The position numbers and the translations under genes were made by a program. From Cryptomeria japonica (Eukaryota; Streptophyta; Pinopsida; Cupressales; Cupressaceae), in the NCBI RefSeq assembly GCF_030272615.1, contig NC_081413.1:553313136-553377135 (forward strand): a stretch of DNA of 64,000 nucleotides, given 5' to 3'. The notes beneath the pieces were generated by a model that was given only the letters and a program-made list of their open reading frames with translations, had not been told where the DNA came from and did no database searches. Of the stretch, positions 45,797 to 58,600 are shown piece after piece. The stretch's first letter is position 1, and each line of letters opens with the position of its first letter.

Positions 45797-48700
45797 TGTA
45801 ATGCCCCGCCAGGAAACCCCGAAGGGATTAAGCCATAACACAAGAATAGAGTGCAATAATTTTTTTTAAAAAAAAGTTACACAACATTAAGATACAACAA
45901 GATAACAAAGATTCAGATTACATAGTGGAAGACATCAACTAACACCTAAAGAGTTTCCCAACGCGATTACTTAATTACACATTTCTCTTAACACATTAAT
46001 AACTCCAATAAGCTGATTATCTTATAACGAGATAATTCTTAAACAAGGATAATTTCTTTCAGATAGATGAAAATATAATCCACAAGATAAGGTTCATCCA
46101 TTAAGATTTATCTATTCCTTTCGTTCATACTTTTCATTAAAATATAAGCCATGCATCTAATTTAATAACACACTTTAATTTCATCATAAACTAATGAGTT
46201 CTTTCCATGCATACTTAATTTCCTTAACAATAACTGAATATAATCCAATATCCTAAGCTACATTTTTTCATGTTCCGATTTACTGCATTCAAGAGAGGAC
46301 TGCAAACATGCATTTAAAATTAATCTCATCTTATCCTCTTATACATTCTATCAAAATGTCATTCATACATGCTAACACTAAACATGTAACATAAGATTAA
46401 AAGCATCACATAACACCAAGATGATCTCGGAGTTCACCCCTAAAGGGCTACATCTCCGGGTCTGCTCAACTGCAAGACCCCTTTGATAATTAAATAAAGT
46501 TAAGAATACATGAGGTTCTCATAATTTACAATCCTTCCATCAAGGTGAAACATAATCAATATACAAACAACCGCATCGGTCAATAAATACATAAACGATC
46601 CCTGAAAGGAAAGGATCCAGCTGAACATCATCGAAGCTAATACAAAGGTCCATTAGGACATCACAAAACTGAGTCATCACCACCTAAGGTCTAACATGAA
46701 ACCAGGTACTCACAAGGGCATAGACAATAGGACGACACACAAACGTGCTCCTATCAGACAATGCAACAACACACTAGCGAACGTAGGGACAAGTGTCATC
46801 ACACAAACTAGTAGGGTTACCATGGCAGGTCTTCATAGATTCCGGCCCCATAGACTGGGTTACCCTGGCCACCTAGTCCAAACCTCCGGCCCATCCAAGC
46901 CTCATGTGGACCCACACATCCTCTCACGAAGACAAGGATGATGGTTTGCCATTTCAGACCTTCTCATAGCATGTCGAGTCTGTGTTAGCACTCGTCCCAT
47001 GTGTGAGGCACAATTATCTTACTTAGAGATTAACATTCTAATCTACTGTTAGGCTATCACTTATTAGACTCACTTTCGATGGGTTACCTAGCAGCCACTT
47101 TGGGCGCGACCCCCAAACGAAATCCACTTTCCCATACGACACTAGACTATACTCAAGCGACCTTAGAAACCAAGGAATACACATGGTCAAGCAAATGAAG
47201 TTCAAAAAGGGAGGGAACATCCATTTGGTCAAACATGACTCAAAAGAGGTACACTTACTGATGGTGCTCTAACTAGAGACTTGACCAACTATGGTCAACC
47301 ACGAACCATCATTCGACACCCACATAAAGGATACGATCAATACAACATCACAACAAATAACAGTCAACTCGAGACCGAGGACAGAAACATGTACCCAAAT
47401 CAACCATACGACAGGGTCCAATTAAACAAAGCAAGGCTTGCCATTACTTAAGCAAAAGCGAATACATACATTAAACTCGCATAGGCAATAACCAACAGAT
47501 ACAATCTTTTCCGAATTGATTTAAACATTAATTGTTGATCAAATTTTCCAAATGATCCAAGTTTTCAAAATATATTTACATAAAAATCACCATTACAAGG
47601 TGAATGCAATACCACAATTTCCAATAGTCCACTCGCCTATGTCTCAATTCAGAGGAAAAATATAGATTAAACAATTTATTTTACTAAATGAAAATATCAT
47701 CGACTTATCAATTTTTCCAAACGATACATTATTTAATTTCCAATAGTATATCATTTAAATTTCCAAAATGTCCAATGATATAATATTCCATTTTCCAAAC
47801 ACTTAAATACTATAATATCTCATTTCTAAAATTTCTAGATAACCTATTATCATTTAATCTCTCAAATAATATATTCCTGAAAATTATATTATTTAAAATT
47901 TACCAAATAATAAATATATTTTATTTTTCAAAAATTTCTAAATAAACATATTATCTATCTTTTCCAATTAAGATACTTCCTGGAAGCATAAAAAAAAATG
48001 CAAATTAAATATTAATTAATATATATTTTAATTACTCATTAATTAAATATAAATATTAATTAATAATTTAATAAATAAAATCAACATCAAAACTTTTTAA
48101 ATAAAATATAATTTTATAACATAAAAAAATAAAATTAAACTTTAATTATAATATTTTTTTTTTTTTGTCTTAAAAAATAAATAAAAATAAGACAAAGGCC
48201 CACCCACGTGGAGGACCCCACGTGGGCTCCCCTTCTAAGGGAAGGGTTGTGGAGTCCATGTCGTGGACTCCACACAGCTTCGGCTGTGTGGAGGCCACGC
48301 CATGGCTCCACAGCCTGGCCTACCCTCGCAGCCCCAAGGCGTGGGAATGGGGTCGAGCCTTGGCTCCCCGATCCCAAGTAAACAAAAATAATTTTTTTAA
48401 AAAAAAAAAAATTATTATAACCCCTTTTAAAATAAAATAAAATCTAATGTTAAAAATTAACAGCAACAGAGAACAAATACAGTCTCAGCAGAGACATGAA
48501 AAATTTATTATTTTAATTTGTTTACAAATATTCAAAATTGGTTGAATAACCAGACCCAGATAAGCAAATTCTTTTCAATCAAAACCATATTTGGGCATAG
48601 TTTCATCTCTGCCAAATTCCAAACTGATTTTTAATTTAAAACTTAATCCAAAATATTCAATGGAGTTTAAACAAGAATTCCTCAAGAACAACCAACCCAA

Positions 48701-49937
48701 TTTTTTGATTTTTGAAAACCCAATTTGAACAACCAACAAAAATGCAAACTGGAGGTTTGGAAAGGAAGCAAGGAGGGTTTTTAATTCAGAAATTAAACTA
48801 CAACTCCTTCATTTTCCCAAATACATGAGATTTTAATCTTTACAACCAGGTTTCTACAACATCCAAAACAATTTCCTTAAAACAAGAAGCCAATGAAATA
48901 AACCAGAGGCCTACCTGATTCAGCAATCCTGGCAAGATCAGAGGAGAGCCCAACCTGCAAGCTCCAAGAAAAATCCTTTCTTTTGCAAAATCCCCCAAAT
49001 TTCATTCTCCAAAAATATTTTCCAAAATATTTTCCAAACAAAATATCCTCTCAAAATAATTTTCAAACCTAGGTTAAATGGGAGAAGTTTGACCAAATTT
49101 TTATTTTTGAAATTAAATTTTTTATTTAAAATAATTCACAAAAACCATTCTTTTAAACTATATCAATGAATTAAATTTGCTTTTCAATTTAAAATTGATT
49201 TTTTTCAAATAACTGAATTTAACCTTTCTATTTCCAAAATGCCAAGAAGATAAAATTAATTCTATTTCAATTAAAGTTAAATCCTTCTTTTCATAAGCAT
49301 AAACACAACAAATTTAACATTAAAATTAACTATTTAATTGAACTTGCTCCCAATTTAAATCGAGCAATTCAATTTAACGATAATCACATAAAGAAGCCCT
49401 GATTAATTTAGTCCACTAATCTTTAATGCACAAACACATATTTAATCAAATTAAAGATTAAGGATTAATTACTCAATTTAACCATACACACCAACACGCA
49501 ACCCAAGAACGCCAAACAAACAGACGACCCACAACCCAACCAAAAGGGAAAACTGACAAATGACTGACGACGCTCACCTGAGCACGACTATGGTCAAACG
49601 AGGGTCTTACGACCACCTAATCCAACTCTAAGGATTAAAGAGGTAAACTCAAACCTGCAAATTCTAGGTGGAGATGAACCTCGCACCTATGCGGTACTGT
49701 ACCTAAAATCTCCTGCAACCAAGAGTCATACATGCATACATATATAAACTTAATGAAAGCGTTAGCCCGAGATAATAACACGAAATAGGAGAATTAATTA
49801 ACTTGCATACAAATTGGTGCGGAAACCACATTAACAGATATGCACTAAAATCAAAACATCTGACTATAACATTATATTATGATAAACTAACCAAGGTCAA
49901 ACCAAGATTAGAAATTGATTAGGGCAGGGGTACTACA
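45797..49937 (-). mobile_element. 4,141-bp Ty3/gypsy-type solo LTR without target duplication
   Basis: On the minus strand it runs TGTAGTACCCCTGCCC...GGGGTTTCCTGGCGGGGCATTACA. Both ends therefore share TGTARTRCCCC-GCC in inverted orientation. Five bases outside are AATAA on the left and ATTGT on the right, so no target duplication remains; instead a 676-bp direct repeat flanks it. It contains no coding frame of note, an AT-rich middle (47500-48180), and a GC-rich hairpin island (48203-48330). The call as gypsy is based on terminal sequence style and length. Confidence 0.75.
48203..48291. other. Three consecutive strong hairpins in the GC island of the solo LTR
   Basis: Hairpin 1: CCCACGTGG (48203-48211) with CCACGTGGG (48218-48226), 6-nt loop. 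Hairpin 2: GTGGAGTCCA (48249-48258) with TGGACTCCAC (48264-48273), 5-nt loop. Hairpin 3: CCACACAGC (48270-48278) with GCTGTGTGG (48283-48291), loop TTCG on the plus strand (CGAA on the minus, LTR-sense strand). All stems are perfect, in a GC block surrounded by A/T-rich DNA. Confidence 0.9.
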
Positions 49938-50610
49938 ATTGTGATAAGTAGACTTTGTGCTATTTGCATATTTGGGAAATCTTTTGATAGTCAAGTGATT
50001 ACATAGTAAGGTTTGTATTGCTATCTGTTTCTCTTAGTTTTTAGGAAAATTGATCATATCTTGGAGACTTTGAGATACAAGTTGTGATTATAGTTGCAAG
50101 TGTGATGATTATAGTAAGTTGCACTCACATAAGACTTTGAGCTTACATGATTGTCTAGATATTAAGAATTTTTGTCAAGAAGTTTTATTTAGTTGTTAAG
50201 TTTATTGAGTTATAAGAAATATCACCAAGTGAAGGGAAAATGCATTAATTCTAAAAAAAGAGAATTACACGCCCTAAGATTACAACCAAAATTTGTTTTG
50301 TATAAGTTGTTGAGATACCCAAAATTCCAATAGGGAACCTCCCCTTGATGAGAGGAAAGACTTTGTCTTATCATAGCTGTGTGTGAAATATATATTTTGT
50401 CATTGGTACGTTGGTGACAAAATATTCACCCAACACACCCGACCATGTGGAACCAATATGAACCACCCCCTGTGCTAGGAGATGACATGGGGTTCCAACA
50501 TTCACTCAAGACCTAGGTTGACACCTAACAACCATGGGAATCCACATAGCACATAATGAACTCAACACAACAATAATCACATGACAACATAAGGCTGAAA
50601 TCAACAATAA
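49936..50610. repeat. 676-bp direct repeat, copy 2
   Basis: It begins within the last bases of the solo LTR (TACAATTGTGATAAG) and ends ...GAAATCAACAATAA before ACTCTTCTAGAGG. It is about 97% identical to 45121-45796. Confidence 0.95.
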
Positions 50611-51639
50611 ACTCTTCTAGAGGTGTACAATAAATCATGGCAGATGGACATGGTCACATGTAGGAATGGAGTGTCATCACATGTTGTCCTCATATAGAAG
50701 GGAATATGGCCATTCTTACTAGTCACGCTCCTACGTGATAGCTTCACAAAGAAGGTAAATATGCACCCATAGTAGACATGTATGCTATCCTCACAAAGAA
50801 GAGAAATCCATACTCCTAATAGACATACAAGCTACCCTCACAAAAGAAGGGTGAAAACAATCCCTTAACAGACATGTGGAGCCATCTCAACCTACGTGAG
50901 TACAAGGGAGATCAACTTGTCATCTCATATTGCCTCAAACAAATAGAATTATCTTATTAGGTGAACCCTAAACCCAATCAATTATTAAATGTTATCATTG
51001 AATTACAAAAGGAAAACTCCCAATGTGCCCTGGCGGTCTAGGTGCCAAGCAACCTAACTCGCGTGACCCTGGTCATCGCAAGGAAGCCCCCTCCACCTAA
51101 TAATATGCCAAGCCATATGGTAACACATAAAATGACATCACAACACATAAAGAATGCCCACAAAAGACTTCCAAGTATACATAACATCACCAAGAACATA
51201 CTGCACATAGAGCATACATATGAACCATTGCAAGCATAGAGCCTTCACCAATGCCTCATAGCCATAATACCAATGTAAGAACATGAAACATAAGAACATC
51301 ATAAAATACTACAAATCTTCAACAACGAGGTACAAAACATCCCACTGGAGTCATAGAAACAATCCTCAAACAACAAGGCAACAACCTCTTGCTGGAGCAA
51401 CTTTTGCATAAGGAAACTCCTCAACGGTAGGGCATGAACCCACTTATCAGAGCATAAAATACATCATGAGACATCATAGTACATCATTAAAAATTAAAAT
51501 TTCTCAAGATAGAATTCAAATTCCTCTGGTAAATTCACACAATCCAAACTAGAACTTTACAACACTAAAATTGACCTTTCTGGGTCTCCTGGACCAGTTT
51601 AGCTCTCTTGGTAAGCAGGTTAACACCCTTGCTATGCAG

Positions 51640-51800
51640 GGTAGCATTATGGGAACATAGCATAGAATTTTGGGATGATTTCACAACATTTTGGGCTCAC
51701 TGGTCAACATTCTGGGATGATTGCACAACATTTGGGTTCATTGGTCAGCATTCTGGGCTCCTAGGTCAGCTTTCTCAGTCTATAGGTTAGCTCTCTTGGT
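51640..51800. repeat. Degenerate short tandem repeats (TTTTGGGATGATTTCACAACA type)
   Basis: Variants of TTYTGGGATGATTKCACAACATTTKGG(C)TCAYTGGTCARCA recur about four times, and TGGTTAGCTCTCTTGG-like words flank them. A plus frame across it reads repeated FWDDFTTFW, but this is a composition effect of the repeat. Confidence 0.7.
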
Positions 51801-53139
51801 TAGTTTTCCAGCACTCTTGGTCTGAACCATGACACTCCTGGTATGTAGAGTGGCATTCATGTTTGTCAGGATGGCACCCTTGGTTTATAGGGTGACTTTT
51901 ATGGTTTTTTTGATGGCGTTTTTGGTTAAGTATGCAAAATCAAGGTGTTAAGAGATCCTATGATCCAATCTACTGCCCAGATCTTCTAAGGGGATGAAAA
52001 TAACCTGTTTGGATGAAGGAGGATGTTTTATTATGTCCATACAAAGTGTAGGAACTCTCAACAATCACAATGCAATTCACTGGACATAGTTTGCAAGTCC
52101 CGCGAAGTCAAGGTACAAAATATGCAAATATTGGGATAAGGAGCAAAGAGAGAGAGCCTAATCCTACAAAAAAATTGAGAGCCAAATGGAGAACTTACAA
52201 ATATAATAAGCGTTTTCATTCACAACACAATACAACTTGCATCAAACTCCACACTCACATAGAGAGTCCAGTGAGCTCCCAACAAAAACAGGGACTCACA
52301 CAATGCACAAAGAGAGACTCCTATTACACAAGGTCTCACAAAATGAATTCACTTCACTTTTTAATGATAGACAATGAAAAACACATCTAATACAAATGCC
52401 TACCTGTGGGAAAGCATTCATAGGGAATGTGCAGAGAATGCACTTCCCGACAATATCTCAGAAATTGAAACCAAAAAAATCTGCAATCTCCCTTCCCAAA
52501 TCTAATTAGAATGAAACATAATTAAAAAAACATAGATCACTTCCCAAAAATCAATTCCAATCTTCCAACAAGCAATCCATTTGAAAAGACAGAGCAGACA
52601 CGATATTTCAAAAAAACTGAATAAAAAAGGGAAAAATTCACCAACCTGCAAACACAAATCCTGGAAAGAAATTTGAAGGCAAGAAATCCAGAGTCCAAAT
52701 CAAACTCCAACAATCCTCAATCATAATCATAATCCAAAATCCAAATTCAAATTTCGCCGAAAAGTTTTGGCAACACTCAAAGGAAAATCAATAAATAAAT
52801 TTTGTATGAAAAACTATAGGTCATCAGCCAATCAGAATAATAAAAAATACTATATATCTTACCTACCCTATAGATCGAGGAATATAATATTTTATAATAT
52901 TTCTTACCTACTAAGTAAAAATAACCAATTACCAAGAAGGGTAAGTTATATTTATATATTTTTATTTTACACCCTAATGTAAAATATAAAATATAATTAA
53001 CAACAATAAATTAAGATTGCAATAATAGAATACTTTATATTATCAATAAATAACTATATAGCTTTATTAAATAAATTAAATATATCAAATAAATAATAAA
53101 TCAAATAATCAATAAATTAAATTAATTAATAACACCAAT

Positions 53140-54184
53140 TGTAAAGCGGAAAAATCGAACCCTAGTTGTTCTCCCCTCCCCAACTCCAAGGAGAGAGAAG
53201 GGAGAGTCACTAGGGTTGATGGTTTTCACTTGGGAGAGACTTTACATTCAAAAGAGGGGTTGAAACCCACAAGATCCAATCCCACACAATGCAGTATTGG
53301 ATTCTAAATGAGCTTCAAGGGTTAAGACATCAAGGATACCCTCTTTTGTAAAGAAATGTAGATAGAATGATTGAACTAGGAATGTATGTAGAAGCAAGAA
53401 AGATTCACTTATAAACAGAGATAGGGATACGGGATGAAGCTGCGGACCTAGAATTAGCAGTAAAATGTCGAGACGATGCTCTTCTGCAAATTTGAGCGAA
53501 AGTTGACGGGATAATGGCGCCCGGTGTGCACACGGTCCTCCGAAAAATCCGCGAAATGAAGGGGGATCTGTTCGTCTCTGCACAAGGATTCCAGGTCTTC
53601 AATTACAGCCGCGTACCTGCAACATGCGAAGGTGTAATGTATGTTGTATGTAATGTGTTGTAAGTGATCTCCTCTTCAATGGTTGAATCCTTGTCTTGAA
53701 TGCAACACTTGGCCTTGAATGGAGACTTAGAATGCTCAATCGCTTGAAGGAATGATTGAATGCTTGAATGTTTGTATGTTTGAATATCATTTTCGCGCCT
53801 TGCTCTTGCTTATTTTCCTTCCTTTTTTCCTCCCTTTCTAGGAGAGGAAAAGTAGTTTATATACTTGTCAATTAGGGCTGATAGATTGATTTTTCCGACC
53901 TTAGGCCGACCTAGAAACATTATTTTCCAATTTGCAAACTTAAAAACCCGATGCGCAAAAGAGACCGGGCCCAAAATAGGGCCAGGGACCAGGGCGCTGG
54001 GCGCCATGGTCCCACCTCCCGGGACAGCAGGGTGCAAGGAGGGATCATGCCTAGGTGCAGAAAAATGCAGTTTTTGGTGTCACAAGCAGGTTTCGGGGTC
54101 TCCATTCAGGTTTAACGTTGCATTGCCATCGTGAAGACCCAAATGTAGTTGAAATTGCAAGTGTCGCAATTTTAGGACGCTACA
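53140..54184 (-). mobile_element. Solo LTR, same subfamily as 37291-38470, TSD CCAAT
   Basis: CCAAT is present at 53135-53139 and 54185-54189. On the minus strand it reads TGTAGCGTCCTAAAATTG...TTTTTCCGCTTTACA, 1,045 bp. It aligns with 37291-38470 but lacks about 135 bp around the segment after GCGTACCTGCAAC (the CAAACCCC block), a deletion. No internal sequence remains. Confidence 0.92.
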
Positions 54185-55229
54185 CCAATAAATAATAAAT
54201 AATTCAAATAAGTAAATAGTAATCAAATCAATAAAATTAATTAAATAAATAATAACTTAAGAAAAATCAAATAATTAATAAATCAATCAATAATAAATCC
54301 AATAATTAATAAATCAAATAATAATAAATTAATTAAATAAAACCTCAGTACTAGATAAATAATTATCCACAAGTAATTTAAATAAATCAACAACAATCAA
54401 CCATAGGATTATTAAATCCAATAATCAATAAATCACAACTTCCCACTATTGATCAAATGAACAACCATACACTCGCATACTTATCATACTAGCAAAAAGG
54501 GGAATACTGACCATACTAGACAACAATTTATGCCACAACTCAACTAACAAGGTGATCAACTAAACCTAGAGTAAGTGAGGGAAAACTAAGTCATCTCAAA
54601 CAACTGCCATTGGGATTAGGACACACTCAAACCTGTGAAGCCAGTTGGAGTCGATGTCCGGTACCTGCAATCTTGCATCCACCAATGAACACAAGAAATA
54701 CATATGCAATATCATAATGACAGACAAATGAAAGAGAGAAACAACACCTTATCATGCTCATGATGAGTGATAAGGCATCGTCCCTTTCACGAAGACAGTT
54801 ACACAATGCCAATACATCTCATAGAGTCATCATCATGAAATAGGGGTTAGAACTGCCATCATATATCATAAAATCATGTAAACCATAAAAAGAACATCAT
54901 ATGCATATAAGCCATCCAAGAATAAATCATCCATCAAATAATCTAGAATGTATCATCAGTCACATAAATCAACAAGACTCATCAATAGCATATGTCCATC
55001 TAGCATTATCGATGAATAGAAATAGAGTCATAAACATCATCAAAATATCATCTGAAGTCTAGATAAGTCTTATCAAAGCATAAATCAAAATATGAGTCTA
55101 GGAGGGACACTACATAATCTTAATGTGGAATCTTGGAAAACTCTTTGTTCAATTGGAAAAATAAAAAATAATAGAATTTGATTCACATATAACCTTTTTC
55201 CATTAAATTCATAAACGTTCTCTAAAGCT

Positions 55230-55430
55230 TAAAATTTTTCCCAAGCTTCCATTTGATTGCTTGTTTACAAGCTAGCATAAGTGGAAGAGAAAAAGTGGAA
55301 ATAACCTTCACTATCATGGACAATTCCACCAACCCCTATTACACATGGACTACCATGAGATGATTTGTCTATGTTGATCTTAAAGAAACCTCTGGGTGGA
55401 AGTGTTTGTTTCCTAGGTCTATCCACTTTC
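55230..55430 (-). pseudogene. LINE RNase H remnant
   Basis: On the minus strand: PPRGFFKINIDKSSHGSPC, GVGGIVHDSEGYFHFFSS. This is the start of plant LINE RNase H (PP-x-G-x-x-K-x-N-x-D-G-x-x-x-G-N-P-G). The first catalytic Asp is present (NID), but GNPG has become GSPC. A stop follows near 55270. It is the downstream part of the same LINE as the RT pieces at 56090-58450. Confidence 0.75.
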
Positions 55431-56089
55431 TAGAAGGCACACTAGTTATGAAACATCTTATTTTAAGAAACCCCAAAAGATTTTAGCTCCAAAAGTTTAT
55501 CTACTTGATCATTTGAGGAGGTCAAGAATCATCCATATTAAATTTGGCTTCTATCATTTATTTAAGTATGCCTTTGATATTATTGTAGACTTGCAAAGTA
55601 ATACACTAAAATCCTTACAAATTTGTCTAGTTTACTATAACCAATCTTTGTGAGAAGATCAAAGATGAGCCGACCCACAAGTGGCCATAAAGAAGATGAC
55701 AAAAGTAGGAGGTGGGACCATATTATTCCATAGATGTACTATAAAGGAGGTTAAAATTATATATCTATGCCATAGATACTATAGATATATGGTCCATGGA
55801 AGACTTTTTCCTTATATTCTCCCAAGTAAGCCATTTTTTGATTAAGTAACTACATGGCCAAATTACATTTTGAACAACCAATTTCATTTTAAGTTTTCTT
55901 CAACTAGGGAGCAAAACAAAGTTCTCTTTCTTGCTCTATGTAAATAAAAATTGATATCCAATGTAACCTAATTGAATCCTTTATTATTATGTCTCCAAGA
56001 TAAAATATCAAATTCTCGAAGAGAAAAGTAAGGACGATTAGCAAGAATAGAATAAAGAGTATTTTTATCTATAATAAAACCACTCGTAA

Positions 56090-56460
56090 ATTAAATCTCA
56101 AGATCTTTCCAATGATGAATCCAAAAACCTGTACTTAAAATCAACAACTCTTGACCATCCAGTATCTCAAAAAACTTCATTGAAAAGTTGGAGCTATGAA
56201 AAGGAGGAAAGAATTGAAGGTTTACTATCCCAAAAGTTTATCCTTAATAAAGAACTATCACCTTTATTAAACCCTTTCTTAATGAGAGAATCCTCTCTCT
56301 TAATCTTGGTCCAAATAATGGATCCTTTTCCAAATAATTTCATTCATAGAATCTCCTTATCCTCCATCCTCATATACTTGAAGTTTAGGATCCTTGCCTA
56401 AAGATGGTTGATTATAGGAGCATCCCAGACGAACGACAATCCACATCACCCAAAAAAATA
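56090..56460 (-). pseudogene. LINE post-RT region
   Basis: On the minus strand, with shifts: FGKGSIIWTKIKREDSLIKK and LRINFWDSKPSI. This matches the region between RT and the zinc-binding domain of plant LINEs (S-x-x-W-x-x-I-x-x-x-x-x-L-I-x-x-G... I-x-FW-x-D-x-W). Confidence 0.55.
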
Positions 56461-57960
56461 GTTGATCTCGATTCTAATGTTTCAGTTTGGTTTTTTTTTT
56501 TAAGTTTAATATGATTTTCATCGATAAAATATCTTTTATATGTAATTTGGAGCCTTGTTACCAGATTGATACTTGGATATGTTAATGATACTAGTATTCA
56601 TGTTGTTGGTGAGAAAATGTCTGACTCATTTCAAATTTAAAATGAAATTTAGTTTGAAGGTGGAAGACAAGGTGCCATATTCCATTGAACAATAACTTCG
56701 ATCTTCCATTTCTTTATTTCAGGTGAATAGAATAAAGTGCAAATTACTTTCAATTAAAATATAGAATGGTACGACACTTGGTATTTGGCAATTAGGAAAA
56801 GAAAAAGGCCGCACAACCTAACAGACAATGGGGAAAACATTACCAGAAGCTTTCATAGCAGATATGTAGATTTGACACTTGTTTTCTTGTTCTATGATTT
56901 TAGTGATTACAATGTGGAAAGAAGGTGAAGAGACTTGGGAACTTCTGACCTTCCCTTCATTGCACAAAGGGTAAAAAAATTGATCTATCGTTTCAAGTAA
57001 GAATATAAAGAATGGAAAGAAGTAGCATGGAAAATATAGAGAGAGCAACACACTAAACTAAGGTACAGAAGATCACATCAAGATTGGATGCATGAACTAA
57101 TTTATATTGTAGATTGAAGGGCATTGAAAGCACTAGAAAGACTTATGATAGTGACTATTTTCAACGAAAAAAAAGAAATAAAGATTTTTTTATAGTCTAC
57201 GATGTCAGGTGGTCTGTATATGAGTCTACAGATGGCTTATAGAAATATGTGACTACCCCATACTCCTTGTAGGAGACAGCTAACTATGTTACAAGAGCAA
57301 GTAAGAGAGTAGAGGATGCACAAAGTCAAATACAAGAAATAATTTAATAATGATTACAACACACCAAGTGTATGAATATGATATTGTGTGCAAAATAAGA
57401 CATTACAAGAATTGCAAACAAAATAATAGAGAAATAAGTGTGTTAATTGGGAGTAGAGTGTGTAATCATTTGGATAAGAGTGTGTAATAACTAAAATCAT
57501 AGAGCAAGAATCTTTCATTAGCAGAGATGTAGATTTGAATTCACTAAAGCATTCGGTATGAGTTGACTATTTGTGAATTTTTTGTATGACTGAATTTGTG
57601 TTTCTATTATAGTTATTGGCTATGAGATTGGGCTTATCCCCAATCCCATCTACAATAATGATCTATAATTTTGCACCATCACCAATACAATTTGGTAGCC
57701 AATTAGGCAGGACTATTTAGCTTAGATTGTCGAAGGACGAGACCTTCATGTTCCTTTAGTTTAAAAACTTGATCTCAAATAATAAGGATCTATTTATGAT
57801 GATCTAACCTAGCCCATAAGAACAATCTATATAGAGAATCATACTCATCAAGGAAAAAATTATGACTAGAAAGAACTAAAATCCTGTAGATAGGGATAGA
57901 CTACAAGACATATATTAGACACATATTAGAAAAGTAAATCTTCTAGTAAAAGATAGTTTG
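56461..57960. other. Unassigned sequence within the LINE remnant
   Basis: No coding motifs could be placed here on either strand, although it lies between the RT thumb and the post-RT parts. It may hold an unrecognised insertion or very decayed LINE sequence. Confidence 0.4.
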
Positions 57961-58450
57961 TGGAAGGTGTAATTATTGACCCTTTATTGAATATATCCAA
58001 AATCTTCTTCAATGAAGTTTGTTAAGATTGTTTGAAGAAAAAGGGATTCCGAAGTAGCAAATTAGAAGCTTCCTAATATGAAAATAAAGAATATTAGCAG
58101 TCCTATGTTGATCAAACATAGGAGTATTGAAGAAGTAAAAGCAATATCTTTATGTATTAATTTTCTATCTAGAAGCTAAGAGATAAGTATAAAAATAATT
58201 TTTGTAATTGGCTTCCTCTCCAAGTTTAGCTAGTCCTATCAAAGTCGTATCATCCAAAAATTGAAGGTGTGTTTGGGGCCCCAAATTTTGATAACACTTC
58301 CAACCTTGAATAAAACCATTTTCTCTATGATATTTTAGTAGTCTACCATGGCCTTCAACAATTAAAATTAAAAAATAAGAAAATAAGGGATTCCCTCCTT
58401 GTATGAGTCACCTAGAAGACAGGGAAAGGTTTGAAGGGGTGTCATTAATT
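57961..58450 (-). pseudogene. LINE reverse transcriptase remnant (palm and thumb)
   Basis: On the minus strand: YFLIFLILIVEGHGRLLKYH (for the SPYLF-x-L-x-x-EGL-x-R-L block), NGFIQGWKCY, THLQFLDDTTLIGLA with the DD catalytic pair (plus about 58235-58255; usual QFADD), then FFNTPMFDQH and YFGIPFSSN (for YLGIPL). The order is that of L1-type plant LINE RT. Stops and shifts are frequent. Confidence 0.8.
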
Positions 58451-58600
58451 AACACAAAGACGGAATAAGAGGTAACACAACTTTGATAAAGGGTACTCCT
58501 CTTACAAACCCCAACACATAACAATAAAAAAGATAAAACTAAAAATGCAAGAAAGGAAATACTTTCTTTCTATCATCTCAATGAAATGAAATGAAATTAC

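Larger units (their letters stand above)
50611..55100 (-). mobile_element. Probable gypsy-type LTR sequence (minus), interrupted by a solo LTR
   Basis: 50611-53139 and 54185-55100 share composition and phrases with the 45797-49937 LTR: ACACTCAAACCTGTGAAGCC...GGTACCTGCAATC at 54625-54670 against AACTCAAACCTGCAAATTC...GGTACTGTACC at 49648-49700, and the AT-rich 52760-53130 block. No clear ends or coding frames. It contains a degenerate short repeat (51640-51790) and the solo LTR 53140-54184. Confidence 0.4.

Noticed and set aside
45121..50610. Reading the 676-bp repeats as the LTRs of a 5.5-kb element
   Set aside because: They do not begin with TG or end with CA, have no flanking target duplication, primer site or polypurine tract, and the DNA between them is itself a clean LTR.
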